DNA of 43,169 nt from Candidatus Nitrosopumilus sp. (GCA_029861785.1 JAOTYR010000003.1:1-43169), one strand, 5' to 3'; shown: positions 19,178 to 29,037, counted from the first letter of the stretch. Notes: generated from the sequence alone by a model not told the origin. Numbers and translations are program-made.

Positions 19178-19960
19178 TTAATTAGAGGATTTTGCGTCTC
19201 TAGTATCTGAAACAATAAAAGTTTCAAGGATTTGAAAATTGTTTGATTCTAAATAGGTGACATTTACTTCAACAAGATATGTTCCACCTGGTATCAAATT
19301 TTGATATACAAAGTAATCTCCATCCCAAAAGCCTTTAGAATTTGTGTGTCCTGAAATTTGGGTTAATTCATTCCCTTCAGTATCTTTCAATGTTACTATA
19401 ACTTCAGCTTGGTTAACTGCACCAAGACTTTGATAAAATTGTGGATTAGGATTTATGACTTTATCAAAAACCTTAATCTCAATATCATAAGTATCATTCC
19501 AAAAAGTTTTGATATCTTGTTGGATCAAAACAATCAACTCAGTAGATAACAAATCATTTTTGATTTGTGGTTTTATCTCATCTCCAACTGATGCTAACTT
19601 TATGGGATCTAATTGATTACTTCCAAGCAGATAACTGTTCACTAAGTAATGCCCATTTTCTAATCCTTTAGCATAAATTAAAAAATCCTCAGAATGAACA
19701 ACAAAAGAATTTCCCATGATTTTGGTTCTAGCATCTACAATTTCCAAGATGCTTTCTCCTACAACAAGAAAACCTGAATGTAATGTAGGAATTATTCTAT
19801 CAAATCTAGAATATTGATTTTCCCCAAATTCTAGAGACAAAATAATCTGTCCATCTCCAGATTCTGCTATAATATTTTTATTTTCTAAATCTGCAATTCC
19901 AAAAACAGATTGTGGAACTAAAATTAGTAACAATAAGGAGAAAAGGAAATAACTATTCAA
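19178..19960 (-). CDS. Secreted hypothetical protein
   Basis: Signal peptide MNSYFLFSLLLLILVPQSVFG; beta-rich remainder. Confidence 0.7.
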   Translation of the reverse strand: MNSYFLFSLLLLILVPQSVFGIADLENKNIIAESGDGQIILSLEFGENQYSRFDRIIPTLHSGFLVVGESILEIVDARTKIMGNSFVVHSEDFLIYAKGLENGHYLVNSYLLGSNQLDPIKLASVGDEIKPQIKNDLLSTELIVLIQQDIKTFWNDTYDIEIKVFDKVINPNPQFYQSLGAVNQAEVIVTLKDTEGNELTQISGHTNSKGFWDGDYFVYQNLIPGGTYLVEVNVTYLESNNFQILETFIVSDTRDAKSSN

Positions 19961-20074
19961 ATCTAATTTAAAATACCATCAATTCGTTTAAAAATTTTTA
20001 AAAATACTTTATCCATCCATAAGTTGGAATTATTGATAGATTTTTAATCAATTAATTTCTTTGAATTGTAAGTA

Positions 20075-20656
20075 ATGATTATTGTAATAGAGGGTGGTGA
20101 TCAAGCGGGGAAAAAAACCCAAACTGAATTACTATCAAGAGCTTTGAAAAAAAGAAAAATAAAGACCTCAACTTTTAGTTTTCCCGATTATTCTACGCCT
20201 GTTGGGAAAGAAATCTCAAAATATCTTGATGGAAAGAGAAAATTTCCGCCTCAAACTATCCATTGTCTTTTAGCAGCAAATAGATGGGAAAAACTAAACC
20301 ACATTTTGTCAGCTCAATCAAAAAATTCTGTTTTAATAATGAACAGATACTATCAATCCAATCTAGTTTATGGACTAGCAAATGGGATGAAACAAAGGTG
20401 GTTAGAGAACTTGGATGCTGGTCTTCCCAAAGCAGATCTCGTCATTTTACTAGATGTATCCCAAAAAGAATCTTTTAACAGAAAAAAAACTAAACGAGAC
20501 AAATTTGAAAAAAATAAAGAATTCCTTAAAAAAATCTCAAAAATTTATCGAACTACTGCGAGGAAAAAAAGATGGAAGATCATTGATGCTTCTCAACCAA
20601 AAGAGAGGGTACACCAAGAAATTTTGAACATCTTTTCAAAAAAAATAGGGTTATGA
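20075..20656 (+). CDS. tmk: Thymidylate kinase
   Basis: P-loop EGGDQAGKKTQTELL; VLIMNRYYQSNLVY; YQ-containing NMP-binding region. Confidence 0.88.
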   Translation: MIIVIEGGDQAGKKTQTELLSRALKKRKIKTSTFSFPDYSTPVGKEISKYLDGKRKFPPQTIHCLLAANRWEKLNHILSAQSKNSVLIMNRYYQSNLVYGLANGMKQRWLENLDAGLPKADLVILLDVSQKESFNRKKTKRDKFEKNKEFLKKISKIYRTTARKKRWKIIDASQPKERVHQEILNIFSKKIGL

Positions 20657-21888
20657 AAAAAAAATATTCAGATATAATCGATCCAATTCATGACTTTATC
20701 CGAGTTTACGATCATGAATTAGAAATTATTGATAATCCCATATTTCAGAGATTAAGAAGAATTAGACAACTCTCAGGAGCTCATCTCACATACCCTGCCG
20801 CTCAGCATACAAGATTTGAGCATTCCTTGGGTGTAATGCATATTGCAAGTCAAGCTGGAAACGCACTGCAAGAAAAAGGGATTTTAAAATCAGACGATAT
20901 CGAAATTTTAAGACTTGCAGGATTATTACATGATATAGGTCATGGACCCTTTTCACATCTTTTTGAAGAAATAATACAACAAAAAAAAATGTCACATGAA
21001 GATTTTGGAAAAAATCTAATTCTAAAATCAATAATTGGTGATATTCTTTCAAAAAATGGATATGATAAAAAATTAATTACCAAAGTAGCCTTTGGTGATT
21101 CAAAATATCAATATCTAAATGAAATTGTTTCAGGAGCCTTGAGTGCTGACATGATGGATTACCTTTTGCGGGATGGATATTTCACTGGAGCAGAACATGC
21201 AAAAATTGATCACAAGAGATTAACACAATCCCTTGATGTCTACAAGAAAAAACTTGCTTTGGAAAAATCAGCACTTTACTCCTTTGAATCTATGATGCAT
21301 TCCAGGTATCAAATGTTTAAAGCAGTTTATTTTCATAAAACAGTAAGAGCTGCTGAGGTTATGCTATTAGAAGCCTTAAGATTATCTGATGATGAGTTTG
21401 GTTTTACTTCCTTTAAAATTAATGAATTTGTCAAACTCACTGATGAATATGTATTATCCATGGTCCTCTCCTCGAAATCTTCGAAGCTAAGACAAGCTAG
21501 GAGATTTGTAGATGACTATCAAAATAGAAAATTACTAAAATGTGTATATGAAAGAATTTTGAATAGTAAAACTCTTTTAGAAAAAATTAAAACAAATGAG
21601 ATTAGGCTATCTATTTCCAAAAAATCAAAGGTTAATGAAAATGAGATTTTTGTTGATAGCTCCGTTACCCCTTCAATTCCTCTTGCCCCCTCTAAAAAAG
21701 AGTCAAAACAAATTATTCTAATTTCAAATGAAAACGGACGTTCACGTGCTCAAAAACTAAACATATCAGAAATTCCTGTAGTTTCTGCAATTTCTGGATT
21801 CATGAATATTTTGAGAGTATATACACCTCAAAAAAGCAGAAAAAAAGTTGAAATTGCCGCAAAATCAATCTTGAGTGATCTAAAATAA
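20653..21888 (+). CDS. HD-domain dNTP triphosphohydrolase, SAMHD1-like
   Basis: [46 protein letters not shown]. Confidence 0.9.
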   Translation: MKKKYSDIIDPIHDFIRVYDHELEIIDNPIFQRLRRIRQLSGAHLTYPAAQHTRFEHSLGVMHIASQAGNALQEKGILKSDDIEILRLAGLLHDIGHGPFSHLFEEIIQQKKMSHEDFGKNLILKSIIGDILSKNGYDKKLITKVAFGDSKYQYLNEIVSGALSADMMDYLLRDGYFTGAEHAKIDHKRLTQSLDVYKKKLALEKSALYSFESMMHSRYQMFKAVYFHKTVRAAEVMLLEALRLSDDEFGFTSFKINEFVKLTDEYVLSMVLSSKSSKLRQARRFVDDYQNRKLLKCVYERILNSKTLLEKIKTNEIRLSISKKSKVNENEIFVDSSVTPSIPLAPSKKESKQIILISNENGRSRAQKLNISEIPVVSAISGFMNILRVYTPQKSRKKVEIAAKSILSDLK

Positions 21889-22568
21889 TGAAAAAAAGAA
21901 TTGTAATCAAACTATCAGGACGTATTTTTGGTACAGATAATGTTAAAATTCTAAAAGATTATGCTTCATTTCTAGTTAAAATTAGCAAAATTTGCCAACC
22001 TGTTGTAATAGCAGGGGGAGGAAATATTGCTCGTCATTACATTTCTCATGCTAGATCTTCAGGAGCTGATGAATCTACACTTGACGAACTAGGTATAGAA
22101 ATTTCCAGATTAAATGCAAAGCTTTTGATTTATGCGCTAAAAAACAAGGCATATTCACATCCGCCCACCACTTTACAAGAAGTCAAACACGCAGTTGATG
22201 ATGGACTAATTGTGGTAGCAGGTGGTTTACATCCCGGACAAAGCACTAACGGAACAGCTGCACTAATTGCTGAAAAAATCAAAGCTGAACAATTTCTTAA
22301 CGCTACAGATGTTGATGGGGTTTATGATATGGATCCAAACAAATACAAACAAGCAAAAAAATTCAAGCAAATTAAATTAAAGAATCTTAAAAATATGTTA
22401 GTTCATGAAGATTCTGTTGCTGGAGGATATGATTTGATGGATATCGTTGCTTTAAAAATTATTGAACGATCCAAAATTAAAACTAGAATATTAAAAGCAG
22501 ATATCAAAATTATTGAAAAAGCCATCAAAGGGGCAGAGGTAGGAACAAAAATAATCTTACCACTATAG
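21888..22568 (+). CDS. pyrH: UMP kinase (archaeal)
   Basis: [40 protein letters not shown]. Confidence 0.92.
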   Translation: MKKRIVIKLSGRIFGTDNVKILKDYASFLVKISKICQPVVIAGGGNIARHYISHARSSGADESTLDELGIEISRLNAKLLIYALKNKAYSHPPTTLQEVKHAVDDGLIVVAGGLHPGQSTNGTAALIAEKIKAEQFLNATDVDGVYDMDPNKYKQAKKFKQIKLKNLKNMLVHEDSVAGGYDLMDIVALKIIERSKIKTRILKADIKIIEKAIKGAEVGTKIILPL

Positions 22569-22571
22569 AAA

Positions 22572-22874
22572 TTACTCATTTAATTCATGTTGAATAGTAG
22601 GACGATCCTCAGTCCATATCTTAATACCTGATTTAGAATATTCAGGAACCCCTGATTCTCTTAATTTTTTAAAAATTTCAAGTGCTTCATTTTTTTCTAC
22701 AGATTTTGATTGAGCCTTTGTATATCCATCTTTATCTACAATCACTGCAACATATCCTTCTTCTGACTGTATAACAGCAGTAAAATCTTCTTCTCCAACA
22801 GGATAGAATTCACCATCAATTTTTTTTGTAGTTAAGGTAAGCATCCCAAATCCTGCGATTTCAAATAATTTCAT
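22572..22874 (-). CDS. Hypothetical protein (roadblock/profilin-size cytosolic protein)
   Basis: ORF is open to 23021 but the conserved-looking N-terminus MKLFEIAGFGMLTL starts at ATG 22874. Confidence 0.6.
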   Translation of the reverse strand: MKLFEIAGFGMLTLTTKKIDGEFYPVGEEDFTAVIQSEEGYVAVIVDKDGYTKAQSKSVEKNEALEIFKKLRESGVPEYSKSGIKIWTEDRPTIQHELNE

Positions 22875-22998
22875 CTGTGATTTACCAGCTCTTATTTTCC
22901 CTTGTTGTACTGCCTGAAAATATTGCACAATAATTTTTCTTTTTGATAATATAATAAGTATCTCAACATTTAAGATATCCTGAAATTGAATATTTTTA

Positions 22999-23544
22999 TT
23001 GAATCCTAAGATATTTGTCATTGCAGCAATGGCGATTATGGTAAGTGTTTTAGGAATTATTCTTATGATGACTTCTACTGGAGAGGATTTAGAGGAAGGC
23101 TCTGCTCAAGAAATTAAAAGTCAAGTAGAGCCAATCTCAATTGAACTTGAAAATGTCTCAATTCTACAAGTTACAGAAAGAGCAGCTACAATAGAAATAG
23201 AATTTAAACTTGATAATCCAAATTCTCGCTCCGTAATTGCTCAACAATTACAATATGCACTATATGCTTCAGATGGCTCTGATGAGTACAAAATTACCTC
23301 TGGGGAAATTGGAAGTAGGCCAGAAGGAATGGTAGACGGATCCAATTATTACACTTTACTTAGCAATAATTTCATTATTTTGAAAGACAAGATTGTTCTT
23401 AATTCTCCAGGAAATTCTCCAGAATTAATGTCCATACTAGAAAGCAATAATCCAAGTTGGAGGGTAGAAGGTGATGTTTTCTTTAATCTTAGTTCAATGA
23501 CTAGTGGTCAAGAAAACGAGATTCATTTTGAATCAACTAAATAA
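22999..23544 (+). CDS. Membrane-anchored hypothetical with LEA/Ig-like domain
   Basis: N-terminal TM (IFVIAAMAIMVSVLGIILM), then ATIEIEFKLDNPNSRSVIAQQLQYALYA resembling LEA type-2 domains; TTG start. Confidence 0.65.
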   Translation: MNPKIFVIAAMAIMVSVLGIILMMTSTGEDLEEGSAQEIKSQVEPISIELENVSILQVTERAATIEIEFKLDNPNSRSVIAQQLQYALYASDGSDEYKITSGEIGSRPEGMVDGSNYYTLLSNNFIILKDKIVLNSPGNSPELMSILESNNPSWRVEGDVFFNLSSMTSGQENEIHFESTK

Positions 23545-23560
23545 ATTAAAATTACTATAG

Positions 23561-23586
23561 TATCATAATATTTGAAAATTATGATA
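23561..23586. repeat. Inverted repeat TATCATAAT-N8-ATTATGATA
   Basis: Perfect 9-bp arms in intergenic region, T-rich stretch follows. Confidence 0.55.
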
Positions 23587-23617
23587 ATCTGTTTTTAGAT
23601 TAAAAAAATTGACAAAA

Positions 23618-23626
23618 TTATAAAAG
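23618..23626 (+). promoter_or_regulatory. TATA box (TTATAAAAG) of 36-aa sORF
   Basis: Centred about 28 nt upstream of ATG 23650, consistent with leaderless transcription. Confidence 0.5.
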
Positions 23627-23649
23627 CCCCTACTGATGTTTTTTATCAG

Positions 23650-23760
23650 ATGGCAGAAGCAGGTATAGCAGCATTTGGTGCAGCAGCAGGCGTTGCAATT
23701 GCTTTAGCAGTTGTGTGCTTTGCATTACGTGGAAAAGGGCATCCAGAACCACTAGATTAA
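23650..23760 (+). CDS. 36-aa single-TM membrane protein
   Basis: MAEAGIAAFGAAAGVAIALAVVCFALRGKGHPEPLD; TATA box at correct distance; no competing ORF. Confidence 0.65.
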   Translation: MAEAGIAAFGAAAGVAIALAVVCFALRGKGHPEPLD

Positions 23761-23793
23761 CCAAGGAAACGCATCCTTTACAATATTTTTAAT

Positions 23794-24441
23794 TTAATTT
23801 TCCTTTGCTAGTCCTAGCATTTCAGCTAAAGAGAGTTGCTTTGAGTTCTTCTTGCCGATGAAACATCTCTGATAATATTGGCAATCTGCACAATTTGCAG
23901 AAGGTTCAAGAATTGGCGTTTTTTGTTCATTTAACAGATCACAAAAAACTCTAACTCTTCTTATTATCTCTTCAAACATTTTTTTATCACGAGTCAGAGA
24001 AAAAGTAAACTCTTCTCTATTATTGGTAATGTAGATTATTACCCCATCTGTTTTGTCATAAATCCACAAACATGAATTTAGATAAAGTAAATCCTGCGCA
24101 AGAGGTGATTCAGTAATACCTTGACTGGGTCTAAATAAAACTATGATGTCATCTACTAGCATATCTGCCTGACCCTTCAATTTAATATCATCAATTGCAA
24201 ACTCTTTTGCAACGCTACCATACTCTAATTTTCGAAGTAAACCGCTAAGTAGGTCATTAAATCCCCTCCTTTCAATCTCTTTTGAATCTGTTCTATCATA
24301 ATACGATCTTCGTAAGCATTGTACTACCTCTTGTAAGTGAATAGTTTTAAAATCACCCGAATTAATCTCAATTTCTAATTCTCGTCCAATCGAATCCACT
24401 GCATTTTTAATCGTACTTCTATAATCTCTATCACCCATCAT
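23794..24441 (-). CDS. Cas4/Dna2-like PD-(D/E)XK superfamily protein with Fe-S cysteines
   Basis: QCLRRSYYDR N-terminal Cys and C-terminal CADCQYYQRC; LKGQADMLVDDIIVLFRPS central motif. Confidence 0.75.
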   Translation of the reverse strand: MMGDRDYRSTIKNAVDSIGRELEIEINSGDFKTIHLQEVVQCLRRSYYDRTDSKEIERRGFNDLLSGLLRKLEYGSVAKEFAIDDIKLKGQADMLVDDIIVLFRPSQGITESPLAQDLLYLNSCLWIYDKTDGVIIYITNNREEFTFSLTRDKKMFEEIIRRVRVFCDLLNEQKTPILEPSANCADCQYYQRCFIGKKNSKQLSLAEMLGLAKEN

Positions 24442-24473
24442 GATAAATCACCTAGAAACGACATCCTTATAGA

Positions 24474-24710
24474 TTAATTCATAATCTTGGTGAGAAATTT
24501 TGAAATCCTACCTGAAAAAGCAAATGCAACAAAATGAGCGCTAAATCCTAACACTGCACCCAATACAAGATTTCCAGTACCGTAATAGATTCCAAGAAAT
24601 ATTCCCAAAGCCGGAATAGTAAAAATCATTGCTAAAAAGGTGCTAATCCATATCGTATTAATTACAATTTCAGTAGGAATCTTCTTTTTTTTAGAAGGAA
24701 AGTTTGACAT
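24474..24710 (-). CDS. Small two-TM membrane protein adjacent to ATPase subunit C
   Basis: 78 aa with two hydrophobic segments, 8 bp downstream of the ATPase C gene. Confidence 0.65.
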   Translation of the reverse strand: MSNFPSKKKKIPTEIVINTIWISTFLAMIFTIPALGIFLGIYYGTGNLVLGAVLGFSAHFVAFAFSGRISKFLTKIMN

Positions 24711-24718
24711 TTTTAGGA

Positions 24719-25756
24719 TTAATCTTCTTCAAGAATTAGTTTAGACATTGTAATTTCTGTAGGGATTTTTTGTTCTACTGCATAAGCAATAGCTGCCAAA
24801 TTTCTTACCTCATATGCTGTTAATTTGGTTATACCAATTATAGTTGCAAAACTGAACATCTTGGTGAAAGATCTCAATGATGATTGATAAATTTCTAATT
24901 CAAAAGCTCTTTCAAACTCTGATATTGAATCTAATTCGTTTTCAGCTTCGGGAATTAGATTCTTGTATCTAGTACTAGTTAACTCATTAAATGCATCTCT
25001 AACTGAGGCCGCACTAATCATTCGTCCTAACAATTCTCTTGATGCGCTTGGAGTAACCGAAACAATCAAGTCATTAATCTGATCTTCTTCTAGACCCCAG
25101 AATTTTCCGCGTATTACACTTAACAAATTATAAAAATCAATATCCATTCCAATTAATTTGGTAACTTCAGTTTCTCTGCTATTTTTTATTGCACGACCTA
25201 GCTGTTGGTACAAAATTTTATCAAAATAAATATCAAAAATTTGAATATTCTTTTTATCATTATAAAGAGCAGCGGCCTTTGTAATTTCCTCTCCAAATTT
25301 TCCAGAGCTTAGACTTGCTACTGTTTCTTCCAAATCTTTTGCTACAAGCGCTTTAATGACAATGTCTCTTTGTTTGATCAACTCTTCTGCATGTAGATTG
25401 ATATGCATTTCAATTTCTTCCTGGGTTTTTCCTAGTACTTTTCCTTTTAGTACTGACTTTAAATTAGAAATAATAAATTTCAGGTAATATGCATTAAAGA
25501 TACTTTTATCCCCTGCTGTTTTTGCAATAGAATAATGAACATCTGCTAAATGTCCACGTAATGCGTTTTCAATCTTTTGAGAAGTATAGGGTTTTTGAAC
25601 ATCCGAAACTGAATCTCCGTAAATTGTATTTTTTATTCTAGTCATCAACTCTTCCAAGTCTCGTGATTCAGATAATGTTTGAAAATCCGCTTTTTTTAAT
25701 AACTGACCTCTCTTACTATATGATTTTACTGAAGCATAGACATTCTTGGAGCCCAT
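24719..25756 (-). CDS. atpC: A/V-type ATP synthase subunit C
   Basis: YASVKSYSKRGQLL...; all-helical 345-aa protein with C-terminal VRNLAAIAYAVEQKIP typical of subunit C/d. Confidence 0.85.
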   Translation of the reverse strand: MGSKNVYASVKSYSKRGQLLKKADFQTLSESRDLEELMTRIKNTIYGDSVSDVQKPYTSQKIENALRGHLADVHYSIAKTAGDKSIFNAYYLKFIISNLKSVLKGKVLGKTQEEIEMHINLHAEELIKQRDIVIKALVAKDLEETVASLSSGKFGEEITKAAALYNDKKNIQIFDIYFDKILYQQLGRAIKNSRETEVTKLIGMDIDFYNLLSVIRGKFWGLEEDQINDLIVSVTPSASRELLGRMISAASVRDAFNELTSTRYKNLIPEAENELDSISEFERAFELEIYQSSLRSFTKMFSFATIIGITKLTAYEVRNLAAIAYAVEQKIPTEITMSKLILEED

Positions 25757-25822
25757 TTCAATAAAACTTGATTTGTAACAGATTTTAATGTTTGGTGATC
25801 CATTCCCTAATACTCAAAATTT

Positions 25823-26491
25823 TCAAGTAATTTCACTAAGTAATCTAATTGCCTCATCCTTTTCGGGGTTTGATAGTTTCAAAACTGCCTCAAGAATCTC
25901 CTTTTGAATAACAAGGGATTCATCAGGAATGTTTTGTAGCTTTGAGAGATCAAAAGGGAAAAGATCTATGATTTTATCATCACAAAATGCCTTTACATAT
26001 TTTTGAAAAATCGAATAGGTAAAATTTGGACTTGTTCTAGAAAGGTTAGTCAGGACTTTTTCAAATTCTTTTTCTTTGGAATCAGATTCTGAGAAAAATT
26101 CAATTAGTAATTTTTCTTTATTTTCAACTTCCTTTATAGATAAAGCAATCAAAACACCCTTTCGAGTTAAATGGTAAAATGGAATTCCCTTTTCTTGAAG
26201 TGCTTTAGGACCACGTTTTAGCGGCAACCTACCATGTTCTTCGGCAATACCCATAGGAAGTAGTATCTCATCTAGATCCCGAAATATCCCTGAATAGATG
26301 TTCTTCCAGACAATCCCCTGACCTTTTGCAATTTTTTGCGAAATCCCTGTTCTTGTTCTTTCAGCAGGATTAGCATTGCTTGATAGGATTCGTATAATCG
26401 ATCTCTGTCTCATAGCCTCACCTGTAAGACTATTATATTTGGTCTTGAATGTGTCAAAAATTGATAATTTTGTTTTTGATTTCACCTTCAA
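25823..26491 (-). CDS. Hypothetical winged-helix-like protein
   Basis: 222 aa; GKGQGIVWKNIYSGIFRDLDEIL...GIPFYHLTRKGVLIAL resembles wHTH architecture. Confidence 0.55.
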   Translation of the reverse strand: MKVKSKTKLSIFDTFKTKYNSLTGEAMRQRSIIRILSSNANPAERTRTGISQKIAKGQGIVWKNIYSGIFRDLDEILLPMGIAEEHGRLPLKRGPKALQEKGIPFYHLTRKGVLIALSIKEVENKEKLLIEFFSESDSKEKEFEKVLTNLSRTSPNFTYSIFQKYVKAFCDDKIIDLFPFDLSKLQNIPDESLVIQKEILEAVLKLSNPEKDEAIRLLSEIT

Positions 26492-26618
26492 TTATTTACA
26501 CCATAACATAATATTCATTTTCTATGATAATATCAAAATTTACTAAAATATAATAATTTACAATTTTAACAATTTTGTGGTCTCAACCCTTAAATAATTT
26601 TCAATTTCGATTAAAGCA

Positions 26619-28187
26619 ATGAATTCTAGGAACCACAAGTATGCTCTATTACTTGTGGCCGCAGTAGCCATTACGTCAACTGGAGCAATGTCACAAGCAT
26701 TTGCTCAAAGTGTTGACGATGGTATGGATGGATATGTTAAAGGAACCAGTGGAATTTACACTGGTAATCCTAACGAATGTTGGTTTGATGATGGCGAAGG
26801 CAACATGTTGCCCTGTAGAATTGATACAGGTGATACAGCATGGATGCTTGCAGCTACGTCAATGGTACTACTCATGTCTCCAGGAGTCGGATTCTTTTAT
26901 GGCGGTTTAGCCAGATCAAAGAATATCGTCAATGTACTTGGTATGACCATAGTTGTTATGGGATTAATGTCAGTACAATGGGTTCTCTGGGGATACTCCT
27001 TGGCATTTGCACCAAACGCAGATGAGGGAGCCAATATGTTCATGGGAAGCCTTGATTATGCAGGATTCAACATGGTATCGCCGTTTGCACCATTAGGTGG
27101 AGCGGGACCATGTGGAGATACGTGGTCAGCAGCTTACCAAATGAATGCAATGGTTGAAGGAGAAGAATGTAGCCAAGATTGGCCTGGTACAGTCCCACAT
27201 CAACTATTCGCAATGTTCCAAGCTACATTTGCAATTATTACACCGATTCTAATTATTGGTGGTCTAATTGACAGAATAAAGTTTAGCGCATTGGTCATAT
27301 TCGTACTCTTATGGGGAACCTTCGTTTACGATCCAATTGCACATTGGGTCTGGGGAGGCGGATTCATAGGAGGAGGAGGACTGGATCTTAATCCAGAACT
27401 ATATCCAGACTATGCATTAGACTTTGCAGGTGGTACTGTTGTACACATTTCTTCGGGATTCGCTGCGTTAGCAGGTGCTTTGGTCCTTGGTAGAAGACTT
27501 GGATATGGCAAAGTACCAATGGAGCCTCACAACATACCAATGGTAGTCCTCGGTGCAGGAATACTCTGGTTTGGATGGTTTGGTTTCAACACAGGAAGCG
27601 AAGTAATGGTAGACGGCATTACAGTAAGCGCATGGACTGTTACAAATACAGCAACAGGTATGGCAGCAGTAACTTGGATTTTAGTGTCTTGGGCACATAC
27701 AGGAAAACCAAGTATTATTGGTGCAGCATCTGGTGCAGTAGCAGGATTAGTAGCGATCACACCAGCCTCAGGTTTTGTTGGTCCAATGGCTGCAATAATA
27801 ATTGGTATTGCAGCAGGTACAGTTTGTTATGGTGCAATTTCCTTTAAGAACGCTCGAAAATGGGACGACGCATTAGATGTATGGGGCGTCCACGGAATGG
27901 GTGGTCTTACAGGAGCAATCCTAACTGGTACACTAGCTAGTCCCCACATATGGGATACTGGTGGTGATGGTACTGGTGCATGGACTGGTACTGCAGAAGG
28001 TATGGAACAGCAAGCAATTAGCATTATCGCTGCAGCAATCTCAGTAGGATATGCATTTGGTCTAACCATTATAATCCTGAAAGTAATGGATGCCGTGTGG
28101 CCTGGCGGAATCAGAGTCACTCCTAAAGAAGAGGAGATTGGTCTCGATTTGGCACAGCACGGAGAAAGAGCATACGTAAACGAATAG
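26619..28187 (+). CDS. amt: Ammonium transporter (Amt family)
   Basis: DTAWMLAATSMVLLMSPGVGFFYGGLARSKN, DFAGGTVVHISSGFAALAGALVLG, WGVHGMGGLTGAILTG. Confidence 0.97.
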   Translation: MNSRNHKYALLLVAAVAITSTGAMSQAFAQSVDDGMDGYVKGTSGIYTGNPNECWFDDGEGNMLPCRIDTGDTAWMLAATSMVLLMSPGVGFFYGGLARSKNIVNVLGMTIVVMGLMSVQWVLWGYSLAFAPNADEGANMFMGSLDYAGFNMVSPFAPLGGAGPCGDTWSAAYQMNAMVEGEECSQDWPGTVPHQLFAMFQATFAIITPILIIGGLIDRIKFSALVIFVLLWGTFVYDPIAHWVWGGGFIGGGGLDLNPELYPDYALDFAGGTVVHISSGFAALAGALVLGRRLGYGKVPMEPHNIPMVVLGAGILWFGWFGFNTGSEVMVDGITVSAWTVTNTATGMAAVTWILVSWAHTGKPSIIGAASGAVAGLVAITPASGFVGPMAAIIIGIAAGTVCYGAISFKNARKWDDALDVWGVHGMGGLTGAILTGTLASPHIWDTGGDGTGAWTGTAEGMEQQAISIIAAAISVGYAFGLTIIILKVMDAVWPGGIRVTPKEEEIGLDLAQHGERAYVNE

Positions 28188-28260
28188 AAAAAATCCTTTT
28201 CTTTTCTTCTTTTTATTATTCAATCAAAATCAATTTACGTTTGTTAATTATACATCCTGC

Positions 28261-29037
28261 ATGTTAATTACAACAAAAGAACTTGATTCAATTTTAAGTG
28301 ATTCTAAAAATCTGATAATTGATACTAGATCCTTCAAAGAATATTCAGAAGGTCATATTCCAGGAGCAGTTAATTTGGATCTTTTTGCATTTCATTGGAT
28401 CGATACATCAAAAGAAGGAATAAAAAATTTCAATAACCAAACAGGTATGCTTCTTTCATTTGCAGGTGTAACTGAAGAAAAAAAAATTATCTTTTATGAT
28501 GATGTGTCTGGCATGTTAGCAGCTAGAGGTCTTTGGATGGTGATGTATTTTTCACATCCAGATGCTGTCATGTTAGATGGTGGAATGAAAAAATGGAAAC
28601 AAGATAATCTGCCCATTGAAACTAGACCAAACAGCTTCAAACCAACTAATTTTATTGGAAAAATAAACCCATTAATTATTTCAGGCTTTGAAAACATTCG
28701 CGATAATTTAGATAAACTGAACATTATTGATGCCAGATCTGAGGGCGAATATAATGGAACTACCATTAGGGCTGCACAATCTGGTCACATTCCAAACTCC
28801 ATTAATATTGATTGGAATCATAATTTAAAAGAAAATGGAACCTTCAAGGATGATTCTGAACTATCAAAACTTTATGAAATTCCAAAAGATTCTGAAATAG
28901 TAACTTATTGTCAGGGAGCATATAGGGCGGCAAATTCTTTTCTTGTGTTAAAAAAGCTAGGATTTGAAAATGTTCGAGTATATCTTGGTTCTTGGGGTGA
29001 GTGGGGAAATCTATTAGATCTCCCCGTTGAAAAATAA
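28261..29037 (+). CDS. Sulfurtransferase with tandem rhodanese domains (thiosulfate/3-mercaptopyruvate type)
   Basis: IIDTRSFKEYSEGHIPGAVNLD and active-site IVTYCQGAYRAAN. Confidence 0.92.
   Translation: MLITTKELDSILSDSKNLIIDTRSFKEYSEGHIPGAVNLDLFAFHWIDTSKEGIKNFNNQTGMLLSFAGVTEEKKIIFYDDVSGMLAARGLWMVMYFSHPDAVMLDGGMKKWKQDNLPIETRPNSFKPTNFIGKINPLIISGFENIRDNLDKLNIIDARSEGEYNGTTIRAAQSGHIPNSINIDWNHNLKENGTFKDDSELSKLYEIPKDSEIVTYCQGAYRAANSFLVLKKLGFENVRVYLGSWGEWGNLLDLPVEK

Noticed and set aside
20786-21052. 88-aa minus ORF within the dNTPase
   Set aside because: Overlaps the HD catalytic region coding on the plus strand; no independent evidence
23794-24441. Possible CRISPR system because of the Cas4-like protein
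   Set aside because: No cas1/2 or repeat-spacer array seen anywhere in the window; stand-alone Cas4-like genes are common
26701-28120. Alternative-frame and antisense ORFs inside amt
   Set aside because: Amt frame is unambiguous; others are shadow ORFs in low-stop frames
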